Positions 44,366-53,243 of a stretch of 64,000 nt of DNA are shown in pieces. Both the position numbers and the translations under genes were made by a program. How positions within the stretch are numbered: the first letter of the stretch is position 1; each line of letters opens with the position of its first letter. This DNA comes from Rheinheimera sp. 4Y26 (lineage in GTDB: Bacteria; Pseudomonadota; Gammaproteobacteria; Enterobacterales; Alteromonadaceae). The notes under the pieces are model-generated. The model had not been told where the DNA came from. It did no database searches and saw only the letters and a list, made by a program, of their open reading frames with translations. The DNA lies in the NCBI RefSeq assembly GCF_025245835.1, contig NZ_JAOBWS010000001.1, forward strand, positions 186,001 through 250,000, in the 5' to 3' direction.

Positions 44366-47300
44366 ATGTCTGAAGTGGTGTTTCCTGTCAGCGCAGCCAC
44401 GCTGCAACTATGGTTTGATCCCGGTACTTTTCAGCGCGCCCGCGCCTATTGGCAAGCCGGCAAGGTGATCAAGCTGGAATACAGCGAAGATCTGTCGCAA
44501 ATCAGCGCTCAGGTATGGGGCGAGGCCTTGTCGCCTTATCGCCAGTTTTTGTCCTTAAAACCCCATGGCGCCGAATGGCGTTTAACCGATTCCTGCAGCT
44601 GCCCTGTGGGCGGTCGTTGCAAACATGTGCTGGCAGTGCTGCTGAAACTCAAACAAGTGTATGAGCAGCAGCAACTTGGCCTGCAGCAGCTGCCGCTGCG
44701 CCAGCTCAGTCAGTGGTTTAGCGACGTAGAACGGCTGGCCAAAACAGATCCCAGCCTGGAAAAACTCAAAGACGTAGTGCTGTATATTCTCAGTTATGGC
44801 CAGTCCGGGCTGCAGCTGTATCCACGCCGGGTAAAACAAAATAAAAAAGGCGGTTACAGCAAAGGCCAAACCATAGGTGCACAGGAATTTTCCGGTTATT
44901 TAGTGCCTTATTGGATAGAAGAAGCCGATTTTCGCTTAATTAATCAGTTCCGCTCACAAAATATCCGCGAACAGTCGTTGCTGGAAGACGAGTGGGGTTA
45001 TCAGCTGCTGCAGCAGATTATGGCAACGGGCCGCTGTTATTTTGGTGAAGCCCGCCACGAGCTGCAGCAAGGGGACCCCAGGCCGTTAAAACTACAGTGG
45101 CTGGCCGGCAAAAACGGCCATCAGCTGGTATGGGATTTAGGCGACGACGCCGAACTGGAAGTGGTGTACACCACGCCGCCCTGTTATCTCGATACTACCC
45201 ATTTTGTTATTGGATTGCTCGACACCGAGCTGACCGGCCGCGAGTTAAAACTGCTGGCAAAAATGCCGCCTGTGCCAAACGACGTAGTGCTGGACAGTGT
45301 GACTAAGCTGCAGAAATTATTCCAGAAAGTAACTTTGCCTGTGCCCAAAGGCGTGGCGCTGGAGCGGCTGGATGTGACCCCTGTGCCTGTGTTGCAACTG
45401 CTGATGCAGGCGCAGCAGGGCGGCGCGAAAAAACCAACAGCGCAACTGAGTTTTGCATATGGCGACTTTGTGTTGCCGCTGGATTTACAGCAGGCGCAGC
45501 ACGAAGCGAAAGAGCCGCAGCGCACCGTATTTATTAAACGTAGCCGCACTGCGGAAATCAGCGCGCTGGAAAAACTGCTGGCGCTTGGCCTGGTGGCCTT
45601 GCCGGAGCAAAACCAGCCGGTGTTATTTGGTGTCGGTGAAGGCCCGGATAACCCGGAGTTGTGGCAGCCATTATTGCAGGCGCTGCCTGATCTTAGCGCC
45701 GAAGGCTGGCGTGTTATACAAGCAGCTGATTTTAATTTAGATATTCTGGCCGCTCAGCCTTATTTGCAGGTGCAGGATGGTAAACAAGGTGGTTTTGAGC
45801 TGGGTATTTCGGTGGATATCGACGGCCAGCAGGTGCCCTTGCTGCCACTTATTACCCAATGGCTGCGCCAATATGGCTTGCCCACCGCAGGCCAGCAAAT
45901 CTGGCTGAGTTTACCGCAGGGCAAGCTGGCGCTGCCGGTCAGTTTAATTCAGCCTTTGATTGACACCATTATTGAGCTGCTGAACCTGAGTAAATCACCG
46001 CTGATGCTGGAGCTGCCCGACTTTAAAGCAGCGTTGTTGCCACCGCCTGGCGCCGCCGAAATTCAGTATCTGAACGCCGGCCGGCTGGAGCGCTTAACCA
46101 GCCAGTTGCATAACTTTGCCGGTATCAGCGAAGTGGCTAAACCCAAAGGTTTGCAGGCCGAACTGCGGCCTTATCAGCAGCAGGGTCTGAACTGGCTGAG
46201 CTTTTTACGCCAGTATGGCCTGGGCGGTATTCTGGCCGACGATATGGGCCTGGGTAAAACCTTACAGGCGTTAAGCTTTTTACAAAACGAAAAGGAAGCC
46301 GGAAGGTTAACCGCGCCTGTGCTGATTGTTTGCCCTACCAGTTTGCTGGGGAACTGGCAGCAGGAAGCGGCACGCTTTACGCCTGAGCTTACAGTGTTGC
46401 AGCTCTATGGTGCCAAACGTCAGCATTTATTTGAGCAGCTGAATGACTACAACATTATTGTCACCAGTTATCCGCTGCTGGTGCGTGATATTGCGTTTTA
46501 TCAGCGCAGCCGTTTTAGCGCTGTGATTCTGGATGAAGCCCAGCATATTAAAAATGCCGGCAGTCAGGCAGCGCAGTCGGTGCGCTTGTTAAAAGCCGAT
46601 TTTCGTGTAGCGCTGTCGGGCACACCTTTGGAAAACCATCTGGGTGAGCTCAAATCCTTATTTGATTTTGTGCTGCCGGGTTTACTGGGGACAGAACAAC
46701 ATTTCCTGCAGGTGTATCGCCGCCCTATTGAAAAACAAGGGGATAGCGAGCGTGCTTATGCGCTGAAGCAAAAAATTGCGCCTTTTATGCTGCGCCGTAC
46801 CAAGTCGCAGGTTGCCACCGAATTGCCGGATAAAACCGAAATTCTGCAATTGCTGGAGCTGGAAAGCGACCAGCGTAATTTATACGAAAGTATCCGGCTG
46901 GTGATGGAAACCAAGGTGCGGGAGTTATTTCTGCGCAAAGGTGTGGCCGCCAGTCAGATTGAGTTTTTAGATGCTTTGTTAAAACTGCGGCAGGCCTGTT
47001 GTGACGCCCGTCTGGTACCAATAGAACAGGCGCAGTCGGTAAAACATAACGCAAAGTTGCAGTGGTTACGCGACAATTTGCCGGAGATGCTGGAAGAAGG
47101 CCGCAAAATTCTGTTATTTAGCCAGTTTGCCAGCATGTTGCATCTGATTGAGCAGGAGCTGGAATATCTGGGCATTTCTTACAGCAAACTAACAGGCCAA
47201 ACCAAAAAACGCCAGGATCAGATTGATGCTTTTCAGCGTGGTGAAACTTCGGTGTTTTTAATCAGCTTAAAAGCCGGTGGTACAGGCTTAAACCTGACCG

Positions 47301-47608
47301 CAGCCGACACCGTGATCCACTACGACCCCTGGTGGAACCCGGCGGCGGAAAATCAGGCAACAGACCGTGCACACCGTATTGGTCAGGACAAAGCAGTCTT
47401 TGTGTATAAGCTGATAGCCCGCAACACTGTTGAAGAAAAAGTACAGAAATTACAGCAGTTTAAGCAAGGTTTGGCCGACCAGCTATTTGCCGGCGGCAAA
47501 GGCCAGTTATGGCAGGGCAATGCGCAGGATTTATTGTCGTTATTTGCTGAAACTGAAGTGGTGGTGGCCGAAGCCGGTACAAAAACCCTGCCGGGCGCCA
47601 GGGCTTAA
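44366..47608 (+). CDS. SWIM zinc-finger SNF2-family helicase
   Basis: 1080 residues. N-terminal SWIM motif C77-S-C79-P-V-G-G-R-C85-K-H87, a middle region of beta-rich repeats, then the SNF2 ATPase: ADDMGLGKT (K631), motif II DEAQ (723-726), SGTPLENHLGEL, and the helicase C half with SLKAGGTGLNLTAADTVIHYDPWWNPAAENQATDRAHRIGQ. A DNA translocase or remodeller, related to the HepA/RapA group but with the SWIM head typical of a conserved proteobacterial family. ATG 44366 chosen over TTG 44354. Single gene. Confidence 0.93.
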   Translation: MSEVVFPVSAATLQLWFDPGTFQRARAYWQAGKVIKLEYSEDLSQISAQVWGEALSPYRQFLSLKPHGAEWRLTDSCSCPVGGRCKHVLAVLLKLKQVYEQQQLGLQQLPLRQLSQWFSDVERLAKTDPSLEKLKDVVLYILSYGQSGLQLYPRRVKQNKKGGYSKGQTIGAQEFSGYLVPYWIEEADFRLINQFRSQNIREQSLLEDEWGYQLLQQIMATGRCYFGEARHELQQGDPRPLKLQWLAGKNGHQLVWDLGDDAELEVVYTTPPCYLDTTHFVIGLLDTELTGRELKLLAKMPPVPNDVVLDSVTKLQKLFQKVTLPVPKGVALERLDVTPVPVLQLLMQAQQGGAKKPTAQLSFAYGDFVLPLDLQQAQHEAKEPQRTVFIKRSRTAEISALEKLLALGLVALPEQNQPVLFGVGEGPDNPELWQPLLQALPDLSAEGWRVIQAADFNLDILAAQPYLQVQDGKQGGFELGISVDIDGQQVPLLPLITQWLRQYGLPTAGQQIWLSLPQGKLALPVSLIQPLIDTIIELLNLSKSPLMLELPDFKAALLPPPGAAEIQYLNAGRLERLTSQLHNFAGISEVAKPKGLQAELRPYQQQGLNWLSFLRQYGLGGILADDMGLGKTLQALSFLQNEKEAGRLTAPVLIVCPTSLLGNWQQEAARFTPELTVLQLYGAKRQHLFEQLNDYNIIVTSYPLLVRDIAFYQRSRFSAVILDEAQHIKNAGSQAAQSVRLLKADFRVALSGTPLENHLGELKSLFDFVLPGLLGTEQHFLQVYRRPIEKQGDSERAYALKQKIAPFMLRRTKSQVATELPDKTEILQLLELESDQRNLYESIRLVMETKVRELFLRKGVAASQIEFLDALLKLRQACCDARLVPIEQAQSVKHNAKLQWLRDNLPEMLEEGRKILLFSQFASMLHLIEQELEYLGISYSKLTGQTKKRQDQIDAFQRGETSVFLISLKAGGTGLNLTAADTVIHYDPWWNPAAENQATDRAHRIGQDKAVFVYKLIARNTVEEKVQKLQQFKQGLADQLFAGGKGQLWQGNAQDLLSLFAETEVVVAEAGTKTLPGARA

Positions 47609-47729
47609 TTTCGCTGTCACGAATTGCCAGGGAACCAGCGCTTGGCCAAATCTGCTTGTGTTGGTGAAATGGAAATATGGCTGTTCCATGCGGGCAAAGC
47701 CTTTTGCCGCCGCTGCTGTGAACTGCGTT

Positions 47730-48641
47730 TTATTGACCTGTTGGGTTGGCTTTAGCGTCGCCGGCTGGTGCTGATGTTTTGGCTGGGTCATCCACTAAAT
47801 GCTGCTGAATATGGCCAATCAGCTGCTGCAACTGTTGTTTGCTTTCGTCGTCATGCCAGCTCAGCATATGTTTCTGATACAGCGGGTCTGGCCATAACTG
47901 CAGCAACTGCTGATTCACCGCTGTAATCACTTCAGCGGCTTTAGGGTGTTTACTGCAGGCAACATAAGTGGCGGCACGGCCTTCGGCGCCTGCTATCTGG
48001 TAATACTCTAACTGCTGCAGCGGCTGGTGTGAGCGGCTTTGCAGATAGCCTATGCGGTGCGGGTAATCAATTAAAAAGTCGACACGGCCGGCCAGCAATA
48101 AATCCACCGGGTTATTTTCCATAAAACTGCGCTCTGCCAATAAACCACTGGAGCTTTGCTGCGCCTGTTCTATCACAGGCGCATAACTGCGGCCTTTTTC
48201 CAATAAACCGGTAAATTTGCCCTGACTGAGCAACTGGTTTAAGTCGGCCAGGCCGCCTTGTTGTTGCAGGTACTGGCTAAGCTCGCTGCCGCTGACAGTG
48301 GCCAATGCAATATGCATCACCACACCAGCCGGAATAGACAGCTGCATTTTGGCTTTGCGTTCGGGACTGGCCAGCACACCAAAGCTGCAATATAAAGCGG
48401 ATGGGTCGGCATGCAGCAGTTCGCGCCGTTCAAAACTGACAAAACGGCTTTGGTGCTGATATTGCGGCAACAGTTTGATCAACATTTGTTCCATCTGATC
48501 ACTGGAGCCTTTACCCTGTTCCGGGCCATGCATCAGCCGAAAAGGCGCTAAATCCACCATCAGCCAGTGAATGGTGGTTGGGGTATTCGCCAGACTGGCG
48601 CTGCTGGCGAACAACAACAAAATGGCGTAGAACTGGCGCAT
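47730..48641 (-). CDS. Periplasmic solute-binding-like protein (TIGR02285 type)
   Basis: 303 residues with signal peptide (ends SASLA). The pattern TTIHWLMVDLAPFRLMHGPEQGKGSSDQMEQML matches the SBP_bac_3-related TIGR02285 family: proteins shaped like amino-acid binding proteins but without a linked transporter. The C-terminal tail (about 280-303) is Ala/Pro rich. A sensory or scavenging role is possible; ligand unknown. Confidence 0.75.
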   Translation of the reverse strand: MRQFYAILLLFASSASLANTPTTIHWLMVDLAPFRLMHGPEQGKGSSDQMEQMLIKLLPQYQHQSRFVSFERRELLHADPSALYCSFGVLASPERKAKMQLSIPAGVVMHIALATVSGSELSQYLQQQGGLADLNQLLSQGKFTGLLEKGRSYAPVIEQAQQSSSGLLAERSFMENNPVDLLLAGRVDFLIDYPHRIGYLQSRSHQPLQQLEYYQIAGAEGRAATYVACSKHPKAAEVITAVNQQLLQLWPDPLYQKHMLSWHDDESKQQLQQLIGHIQQHLVDDPAKTSAPAGDAKANPTGQ

Positions 48642-48813
48642 TTGGGTGTTCCGTAAATAGGAGTGCGGTTAACATAACAAGACTCAACTGCAGCCGCAAG
48701 CTGCTACTGAGTTGGGAACAAATGTCGCGGGCTGAGCGGCTGACCCACAGCAGTTACTCTTGCTGTGATAAAGTTAAAGTTCTGAATTTATTTGTAAAAA
48801 ACGCTGGAGCCTT

Positions 48814-50034
48814 ATGAAATCTTTGCTGCAGGCCTTTGCCGGCCAACAACAATGGCTGGACCCGCTGCTGGCCTATTATGGTCTGGTGCTGCTGTTTATT
48901 CTGTTGTTGTCGCTGGGGCTGCATCTGCTGTTACATCATGGTTTGCTGAAGCTGATTGCTGCCCGCTCTCAGGCTCAGGCACAGTGGCGGCAAAGCCATT
49001 TATTAAGCCGGCTGGCCTTCACCCTGCAGGGTTTTGTGCTGATGTGGCAGGCCAATTTCTGGCTGGAACCAGGCTCTGAAACCCTGCATTTATTAAACCT
49101 GCTCACCCAGCTTTGGGTGTTAGGTTTTGGTACCGCCAGTTTTTTTGCCCTGCTCAATACACTGGAAGCTTTGTTGCAGCACAAGGGGCTGGGCAAACAG
49201 GCTCCCATTCGGGGTTTGTTTCAGAGTCTGAAACTGCTGACGTCGGTATTGGTGCTGATTCTGGCCTTGTCTTTATTGCTGGGTAAATCACCGCTGTTGT
49301 TACTCAGTGGCCTGGGCGCCATGACCGCCATTTTATTGCTGGTATTTAAAGACCCGATTTTAGGTTTTGTCGCCGGTATTCAGCTCTCCGCCAACCGCAT
49401 GCTGGCCTTAGGCGACTGGCTGGAAATGCCCAAATACGGCGCCGACGGTGAAGTGATAGAAATGAGCCTGACCACAGTCAAGGTGCGCAACTGGGACAAT
49501 ACCATTACCAGCATTCCGGCTTATGCGCTGATTTCGGATTCGTTTAAAAACTGGCGTGGTATGAGCGAGTCGGGCGGGCGGCGCATTAAAAGGTCGGTAT
49601 TTATTGAAGCCAGCAGTGTGCGATTTTTAACAGAAGAAGATATCAACCGTTTGCAACGCTCAACCTTGTTGCAGCCTTATCTGCAGAAAAAACTTTCGGA
49701 AATCACCGCTTATAACGCCCAGTGTGATATGAGTTCAGTACTGAACGGCCGACGCTTAACCAACCTTGGCACCTTGCGCGCTTACCTCACCGAGTTTTTG
49801 CAGCAACACCCTGATATTCATAAAAATATGACGCGGATGGTACGGCAGCTGCCCTCAGGCCCAACCGGTATTCCGCTGGAAATTTACGCTTTTTGCAGCA
49901 ACACCGCCTGGCTGCATTACGAGGCGGTGCAAGGGGATATTTTTGACCATATTTTTGCTGTGATTAGTGAGTTTGATTTGCGGGTTTATCAGCAGCCTTC
50001 TGGGTATGATTTACGGCAGATTAAGATTGGTTAG
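48814..50034 (+). CDS. MscS-family mechanosensitive channel (YbdG-like)
   Basis: 406 residues, five membrane segments in the first half. The pore helix region is LLLLSGLGAMTAILLLVFKDPILGFVAGIQLSANR, followed by the MscS beta domain (LALGDWLEMPKYGADGEVIEMSLTTVKVRNWDNT...IPAYALISDSFKNW), which carries the insertion typical of YbdG/miniconductance channels. Releases solutes upon hypo-osmotic shock. Divergent from the binding-protein gene. Confidence 0.9.
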   Translation: MKSLLQAFAGQQQWLDPLLAYYGLVLLFILLLSLGLHLLLHHGLLKLIAARSQAQAQWRQSHLLSRLAFTLQGFVLMWQANFWLEPGSETLHLLNLLTQLWVLGFGTASFFALLNTLEALLQHKGLGKQAPIRGLFQSLKLLTSVLVLILALSLLLGKSPLLLLSGLGAMTAILLLVFKDPILGFVAGIQLSANRMLALGDWLEMPKYGADGEVIEMSLTTVKVRNWDNTITSIPAYALISDSFKNWRGMSESGGRRIKRSVFIEASSVRFLTEEDINRLQRSTLLQPYLQKKLSEITAYNAQCDMSSVLNGRRLTNLGTLRAYLTEFLQQHPDIHKNMTRMVRQLPSGPTGIPLEIYAFCSNTAWLHYEAVQGDIFDHIFAVISEFDLRVYQQPSGYDLRQIKIG

Positions 50035-50059
50035 TTTTGGCTGGCGCTAATGCTTTTTT

Positions 50060-50590
50060 GCTTGCAGCTGATGGCGCTGTTGAGGCGGAGACTCGCCTCC
50101 GCGGGCGAGTCACTATTCACTCTGATAGGTGACGGAGCCATTCAACTACATAGGTTACAGTTTATTGAACCGGCTTGGTTGATGCCTGCGGCGCGGCGTT
50201 TTAACAGCGGTTTCGCCGCAAGGGCGAGCTACTTTCTTTGCTGACAAAGAAAGTAGCCAAAGAAATCACCCCGGTAAGCCTTCGAAAGCCCGCTAAAAAT
50301 CAAAAGTTTGAGGCGCCGCCAAAACTCGGCAAGCGCTACCGTCGCTCGCCTCAAACAGTTGTCGGCTTAAAACCTCAAACTTTCAATTTTTATCGGCTTG
50401 GCTAAACGGGGGAGGGAAAAGCGCTGGCTGGGTGATTGGGGTTTTCTTATTTTGATAGTTTCAGTTTACCTGCTTTACTGTGAGCAATTTGTTGCAAATT
50501 AACTATGCGGGTTTAACCGCGCTTTTACGCCCGTCAAAAACTGGTGCTATTGTAACTACTTGTCCTGACTCATAGTTCTGTGTAACTTCA
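50060..50590 (+). repeat. Long structured intergenic repeat, copy 1
   Basis: Shares most of its length with 55784-56148 in the same orientation. In order: hairpin GACTCGCC/GGCGAGTC (50090-50111); a stretch of about 110 bp absent from copy 2; hairpin CTACTTTCTTTG/CAAAGAAAGTAG (50229-50256); an imperfect stem built of AAGCC/GGCTT, TAAAAAT/ATTTTTA and AAAGTTTGAGG/CCTCAAACTTT (50286-50399) that encloses hairpin GGCAAGCG/CGCTCGCC (50328-50350); and a last block TTCTGTGTAACTTCA ending 78 nt before the start of the gene at 50669. No protein-coding frame of interest runs through it. Confidence 0.85.
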
Positions 50591-50611
50591 ACACATTGTT
50601 AAAAGAAAGAA

Positions 50612-50664
50612 GGGATAAACCATGATTTAAAGCGTGGTTTATCCCGTTGATTAAGTTGTTATGC
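50612..50664 (+). other. Hairpin and half attC-like site before the first cassette-like gene
   Basis: GGGATAAACCATG pairs with CGTGGTTTATCCC (one G-T pair). Right after it, GTTATGC (50658-50664) matches the terminal R' box of the attC-like site at 51016-51096, and lies 4 nt before the next start codon. No matching left box is visible, so only half a site can be claimed. Confidence 0.4.
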
Positions 50665-50668
50665 ATAA

Positions 50669-51013
50669 ATGGTGGTCTATTTGAAGCTGGCTCTGACCGT
50701 TATATTAATGATTTTTGCTGCTCAAGTAGCAGCAGAAGACTTATGCCCCATAAACGAAGATATTGAACCTGACATGCGGATGACGGAAAGTCATTTTACA
50801 AAAGAGAATGCTGAAGCAGCTGCAGATAAAATTAAAGCCATTGTCTCCGGCGTGGATAAAAAGTATGAGTGGTTCACAGTGCCAAATAATCTGAAAGTTA
50901 TTGAAGGTTTTATTTTGAAACGTGATGCTATGAATGCTAAAGGTGAAATGCAGTCATATCATAAAGAGCAATTTTGTGAATTTATGAAAAATAAAGCTTG
51001 GTGGTACGACTAA
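50669..51013 (+). CDS. Small exported hypothetical protein (cassette-like)
   Basis: 114 residues with signal peptide (MVVYLKLALTVILMIFAAQVAAE). The mature part is highly charged and helical, two Cys (LCPIN..., QFCEF). AT-rich and unlike neighbouring core genes in codon use. It starts 4 nt after an R'-box-like GTTATGC and its stop is 2 nt before the GCATAAC box of an attC-like site, exactly the fit of an integron gene cassette. No known family. Confidence 0.65.
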   Translation: MVVYLKLALTVILMIFAAQVAAEDLCPINEDIEPDMRMTESHFTKENAEAAADKIKAIVSGVDKKYEWFTVPNNLKVIEGFILKRDAMNAKGEMQSYHKEQFCEFMKNKAWWYD

Positions 51014-51015
51014 AT

Positions 51016-51096
51016 GCATAACAAGGCGCGGCACTTTGCGGCCTTCGGCCGCTGCGACGCTCACCAAGGTTCGCGCGCGTGCGCTTATAGTTATGC
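51016..51096 (+). other. attC-like integron recombination site
   Basis: 81 bp. Outer boxes GCATAAC (51016-51022) and GTTATGC (51090-51096) are perfect inverses. Inner boxes AAGGCGC and GCGCTT are complementary except for one extra G in the left copy, the extrahelical base typical of attC. The centre holds GCGGCC-ttc-GGCCGC. It separates two small unrelated genes in the same orientation. No integrase gene lies in the window. Confidence 0.6.
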
Positions 51097-51114
51097 ATCA
51101 AAAGGAGTTTGAGA

Positions 51115-51627
51115 TTGGAACATTTTTTAAAAAAGTATGGAGATAAGTCGTTCTTGCTGTTTATGGTTATATCGATAGTTCCCCTACTGATGTATGAAAC
51201 AGTGTTAAATTCGTCATTTGTATGGGCGTTTAAGTATTTGACCGCTCCTATCGTAATTATTTGCTTCTATGTTTACTTTAAAAGAATCCCAAACCTACGC
51301 CGCGAATCTGGAGAATTGAAAGGAATTACAATAACAACTGTTGTTGCTGCAATGATCTTCCTTATGAGTGGAGGCTTTGTCCTGGGGGTTAACAATTTTA
51401 TTGGTCCCCAGTCAGATTTTCAGTTAAGCGGCTCTGTCGTAAAACTAGACACTTATGAAAGCACCAAAGCTGGCACAAGTTATTATGTCTTTATAAAAAC
51501 AGCGGATAGCGGAGAGACTCTTAAACTCGATGTATCAAAGAAAAATTATACAGCGTTAAAAGTTGGAGATTTTTACTCCGAGCCTTGGAAAAAGGGCTCG
51601 TTGGGGTTGTTGTATAAACGCAAGTAG
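51115..51627 (+). CDS. Small membrane protein, 170 aa (cassette-like)
   Basis: TTG start at 51115 with AGGAG 7 nt upstream. Three hydrophobic segments (SFLLFMVISIVPLLMY, YLTAPIVIICFYVYF, TITTVVAAMIFLMSGGFVLG) then a soluble C-terminal domain (VVKLDTYESTKAGTSYYVFIKTADSGETLKLDVS) with beta character. AT-rich. Preceded directly by the attC-like site; its stop is followed by ACATAACAAGTCGC, a left attC half. Family unknown. Confidence 0.65.
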   Translation: MEHFLKKYGDKSFLLFMVISIVPLLMYETVLNSSFVWAFKYLTAPIVIICFYVYFKRIPNLRRESGELKGITITTVVAAMIFLMSGGFVLGVNNFIGPQSDFQLSGSVVKLDTYESTKAGTSYYVFIKTADSGETLKLDVSKKNYTALKVGDFYSEPWKKGSLGLLYKRK

Positions 51628-52022
51628 ATACATAACAAGTCGCTCAATAGGATGCAAAACAGTTGTTCTGCACTCCAAAAACATTAGGTTCAGATCTTTC
51701 GTTTTGCCTTAGTCTTGATGAATTTGGTTGTTGATCTCCGATGCACTGCAGTTGAGTTCCCTGGTCTAAATCGGGTTAGGTACAACATAAGGCGTGACCC
51801 TCTAGGCCTTTTCTGTTTTGGTAGTTGGCCGCTTCACAAAAGGTCGATGGAAGTTGTGTTCGCGGGTTTTGATTGTTCGTTCTTGCAGATGCGCGCTGTT
51901 GTCTGAGAGTTGTGCTGATATCGGCTTGCCGCTTTGTTGTAGGCATCGTAGAGCCACTCGCCGGCTTTTGCGCTGATGTGTTTCTAATGGTCAGGTGGTT
52001 GCCACCGGTACAGGAAGTGCTT
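51628..52022. other. Intergenic region with a left attC-like half site
   Basis: 395 nt. ACATAACAAGTCGC (51631-51644) resembles the left R''-L'' boxes of an attC site; the nearest partial match to a right box is GTTAGGT near 51775, without a good inner box. Short open frames (for example 51715-51906) show no ribosome site or protein-like composition. A ribosome site AGGAAG near 52012 serves the next gene. Confidence 0.4.
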
Positions 52023-52577
52023 ATGAAATCTATCGCTTTTGTCAGAATCACAATGTTTATCACAGTTCTGTTGTTCCAATCTTTCGGTGCTTTGGCCCAG
52101 GGGGTTGTAGTTAAGGACATCTCCGCCAGGCCTGGGGATGTCAGTACGCCGGATGGGCTGATGGATGCTTTTTATGCGGTGGTGAATATTGCACCGAATG
52201 AAGCTCGGCAGTGGGATAGAGACAAAACTCTCTACGCACCCTGGATCCGGTTTGTGGCGACATCGACAGACGCTAAAGGACAGGTAAAAACACGTGTCTG
52301 GACACACCAACAGTATGTTGAGGCCACTGAACCGCTGGTAAAAAGCGGCTTTAAAGAATGGGAAATTGCCAGAAAAATCAAAGTGTACGGCAACATTGCT
52401 CATATTGATTCAACCTATATGGGTGAGCTCACTGCTGATGGCAAAGTTGAGAGATTTCGCGGCGTTAACAGCATTGAAGCTTACTTTGATGGCACTCGTT
52501 GGTGGATTAGCAGTGTGATCTGGATGTCAGAGTCGCCGAACCATCCTATTCCACCAGAGTATCTGGCGCAGCAATAG
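52023..52577 (+). CDS. Exported NTF2/SnoaL-like protein
   Basis: 184 residues with signal peptide (ends SFGALA). The core (GLMDAFYAVVNI...VEATEPLVKSGFKEWEIARKIKVYGNIAHIDSTYMGEL...GVNSIEAYFDGTRWWISSVIW) has the pattern of NTF2-like single-domain proteins of the SnoaL/DUF4440 kind. Periplasmic or secreted; no catalytic residues can be claimed. AGGAAG upstream. Its stop codon lies inside a 12-bp inverted repeat. Confidence 0.7.
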   Translation: MKSIAFVRITMFITVLLFQSFGALAQGVVVKDISARPGDVSTPDGLMDAFYAVVNIAPNEARQWDRDKTLYAPWIRFVATSTDAKGQVKTRVWTHQQYVEATEPLVKSGFKEWEIARKIKVYGNIAHIDSTYMGELTADGKVERFRGVNSIEAYFDGTRWWISSVIWMSESPNHPIPPEYLAQQ

Positions 52578-52616
52578 CGCCAGAGCATAACTCTCAGCGA
52601 AGGACTGGCGCTATTG
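52572..52616. repeat. Perfect 12-bp inverted repeat over a stop codon
   Basis: CAATAGCGCCAG (52572-52583) and CTGGCGCTATTG (52605-52616), loop 21 nt. The right arm with the next bases resembles CTGGTGCTATTGTAA at 50551-50565 in repeat copy 1. Confidence 0.65.
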
Positions 52617-52630
52617 TAATGGCTTTGAAT

Positions 52631-53089
52631 TTACAATATTCCTGAGTCCTTTTCTGTTTTGACGGTGACCAGCTTAGACGCATCAGCAATAAAATTTTCC
52701 AGGCTATTTTCAGTTTTATAGCCTGAGCCAGAGACCCAGAAAATGTTGTTTTTATAAGAAAGGCAAATTTTAAAACCAGAGCTTTTCTTTTTTATGATGA
52801 TTTCATCATATGAAAGTTTTTTACCATCAATGATTGCAAAATCTTGTTGTAATTCTAATTCGCAAGATGCCTTTTTTATAAAAAGTGCCAACAGATCAAA
52901 TAAAATATAAATGGAGGCGACACTGCCGGCGAGCAAAATAAAATAATTCATTCTATATATGCCGCTATCCCCAGTGGGGCCCCAAACAAATATACGAAAA
53001 TATGCATAAAGGGTTGCCAATGGAAACAACAATATAGGCCCCTTCTGGGCCATCCAGTAAAAAAAAGACTTCTTTAAACACAATTTCAT
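52631..53089 (-). CDS. Hypothetical membrane protein, 152 aa
   Basis: Two hydrophobic segments (PILLFPLATLYAYFRIF and YFILLAGSVASIYILFDLLALFI) and a Lys-rich soluble tail with a beta pattern (KKLSYDEIIIKKKSSGFKICLSYKNNIFWVSGSG). Strongly AT-rich, opposite in direction to the preceding cassette-like genes, weak ribosome site. Looks like accessory cargo. No family recognised. Confidence 0.55.
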   Translation of the reverse strand: MKLCLKKSFFYWMAQKGPILLFPLATLYAYFRIFVWGPTGDSGIYRMNYFILLAGSVASIYILFDLLALFIKKASCELELQQDFAIIDGKKLSYDEIIIKKKSSGFKICLSYKNNIFWVSGSGYKTENSLENFIADASKLVTVKTEKDSGIL

Positions 53090-53243
53090 CTAAATAACTG
53101 TTCCAATTAGTTCTCGTTTATCTAATAAAATGAGTAAGTTAGCTAAAGCTCAGCCCATGGTTTTGTATTTTGCCTGATGCTCCCCACTTAAAAACAACCA
53201 AAGGCGTAACTTTTACGGCAATAACCACCGGCAGCTGCAATTA

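Noticed and set aside
47430-47774. Open frame of 114 codons at the end of the SNF2 gene
   Set aside because: Mostly inside the helicase gene in another frame; composition is that of a shadow.
50060-50590. Insertion sequence or transposon
   Set aside because: No transposase frame, no terminal inverted repeats and no target duplication seen; treated as a structured repeat.
51715-51906. Open frame of 63 codons after the cassette-like genes
   Set aside because: No ribosome site, Cys/Arg-rich random composition, overlaps a likely promoter region.
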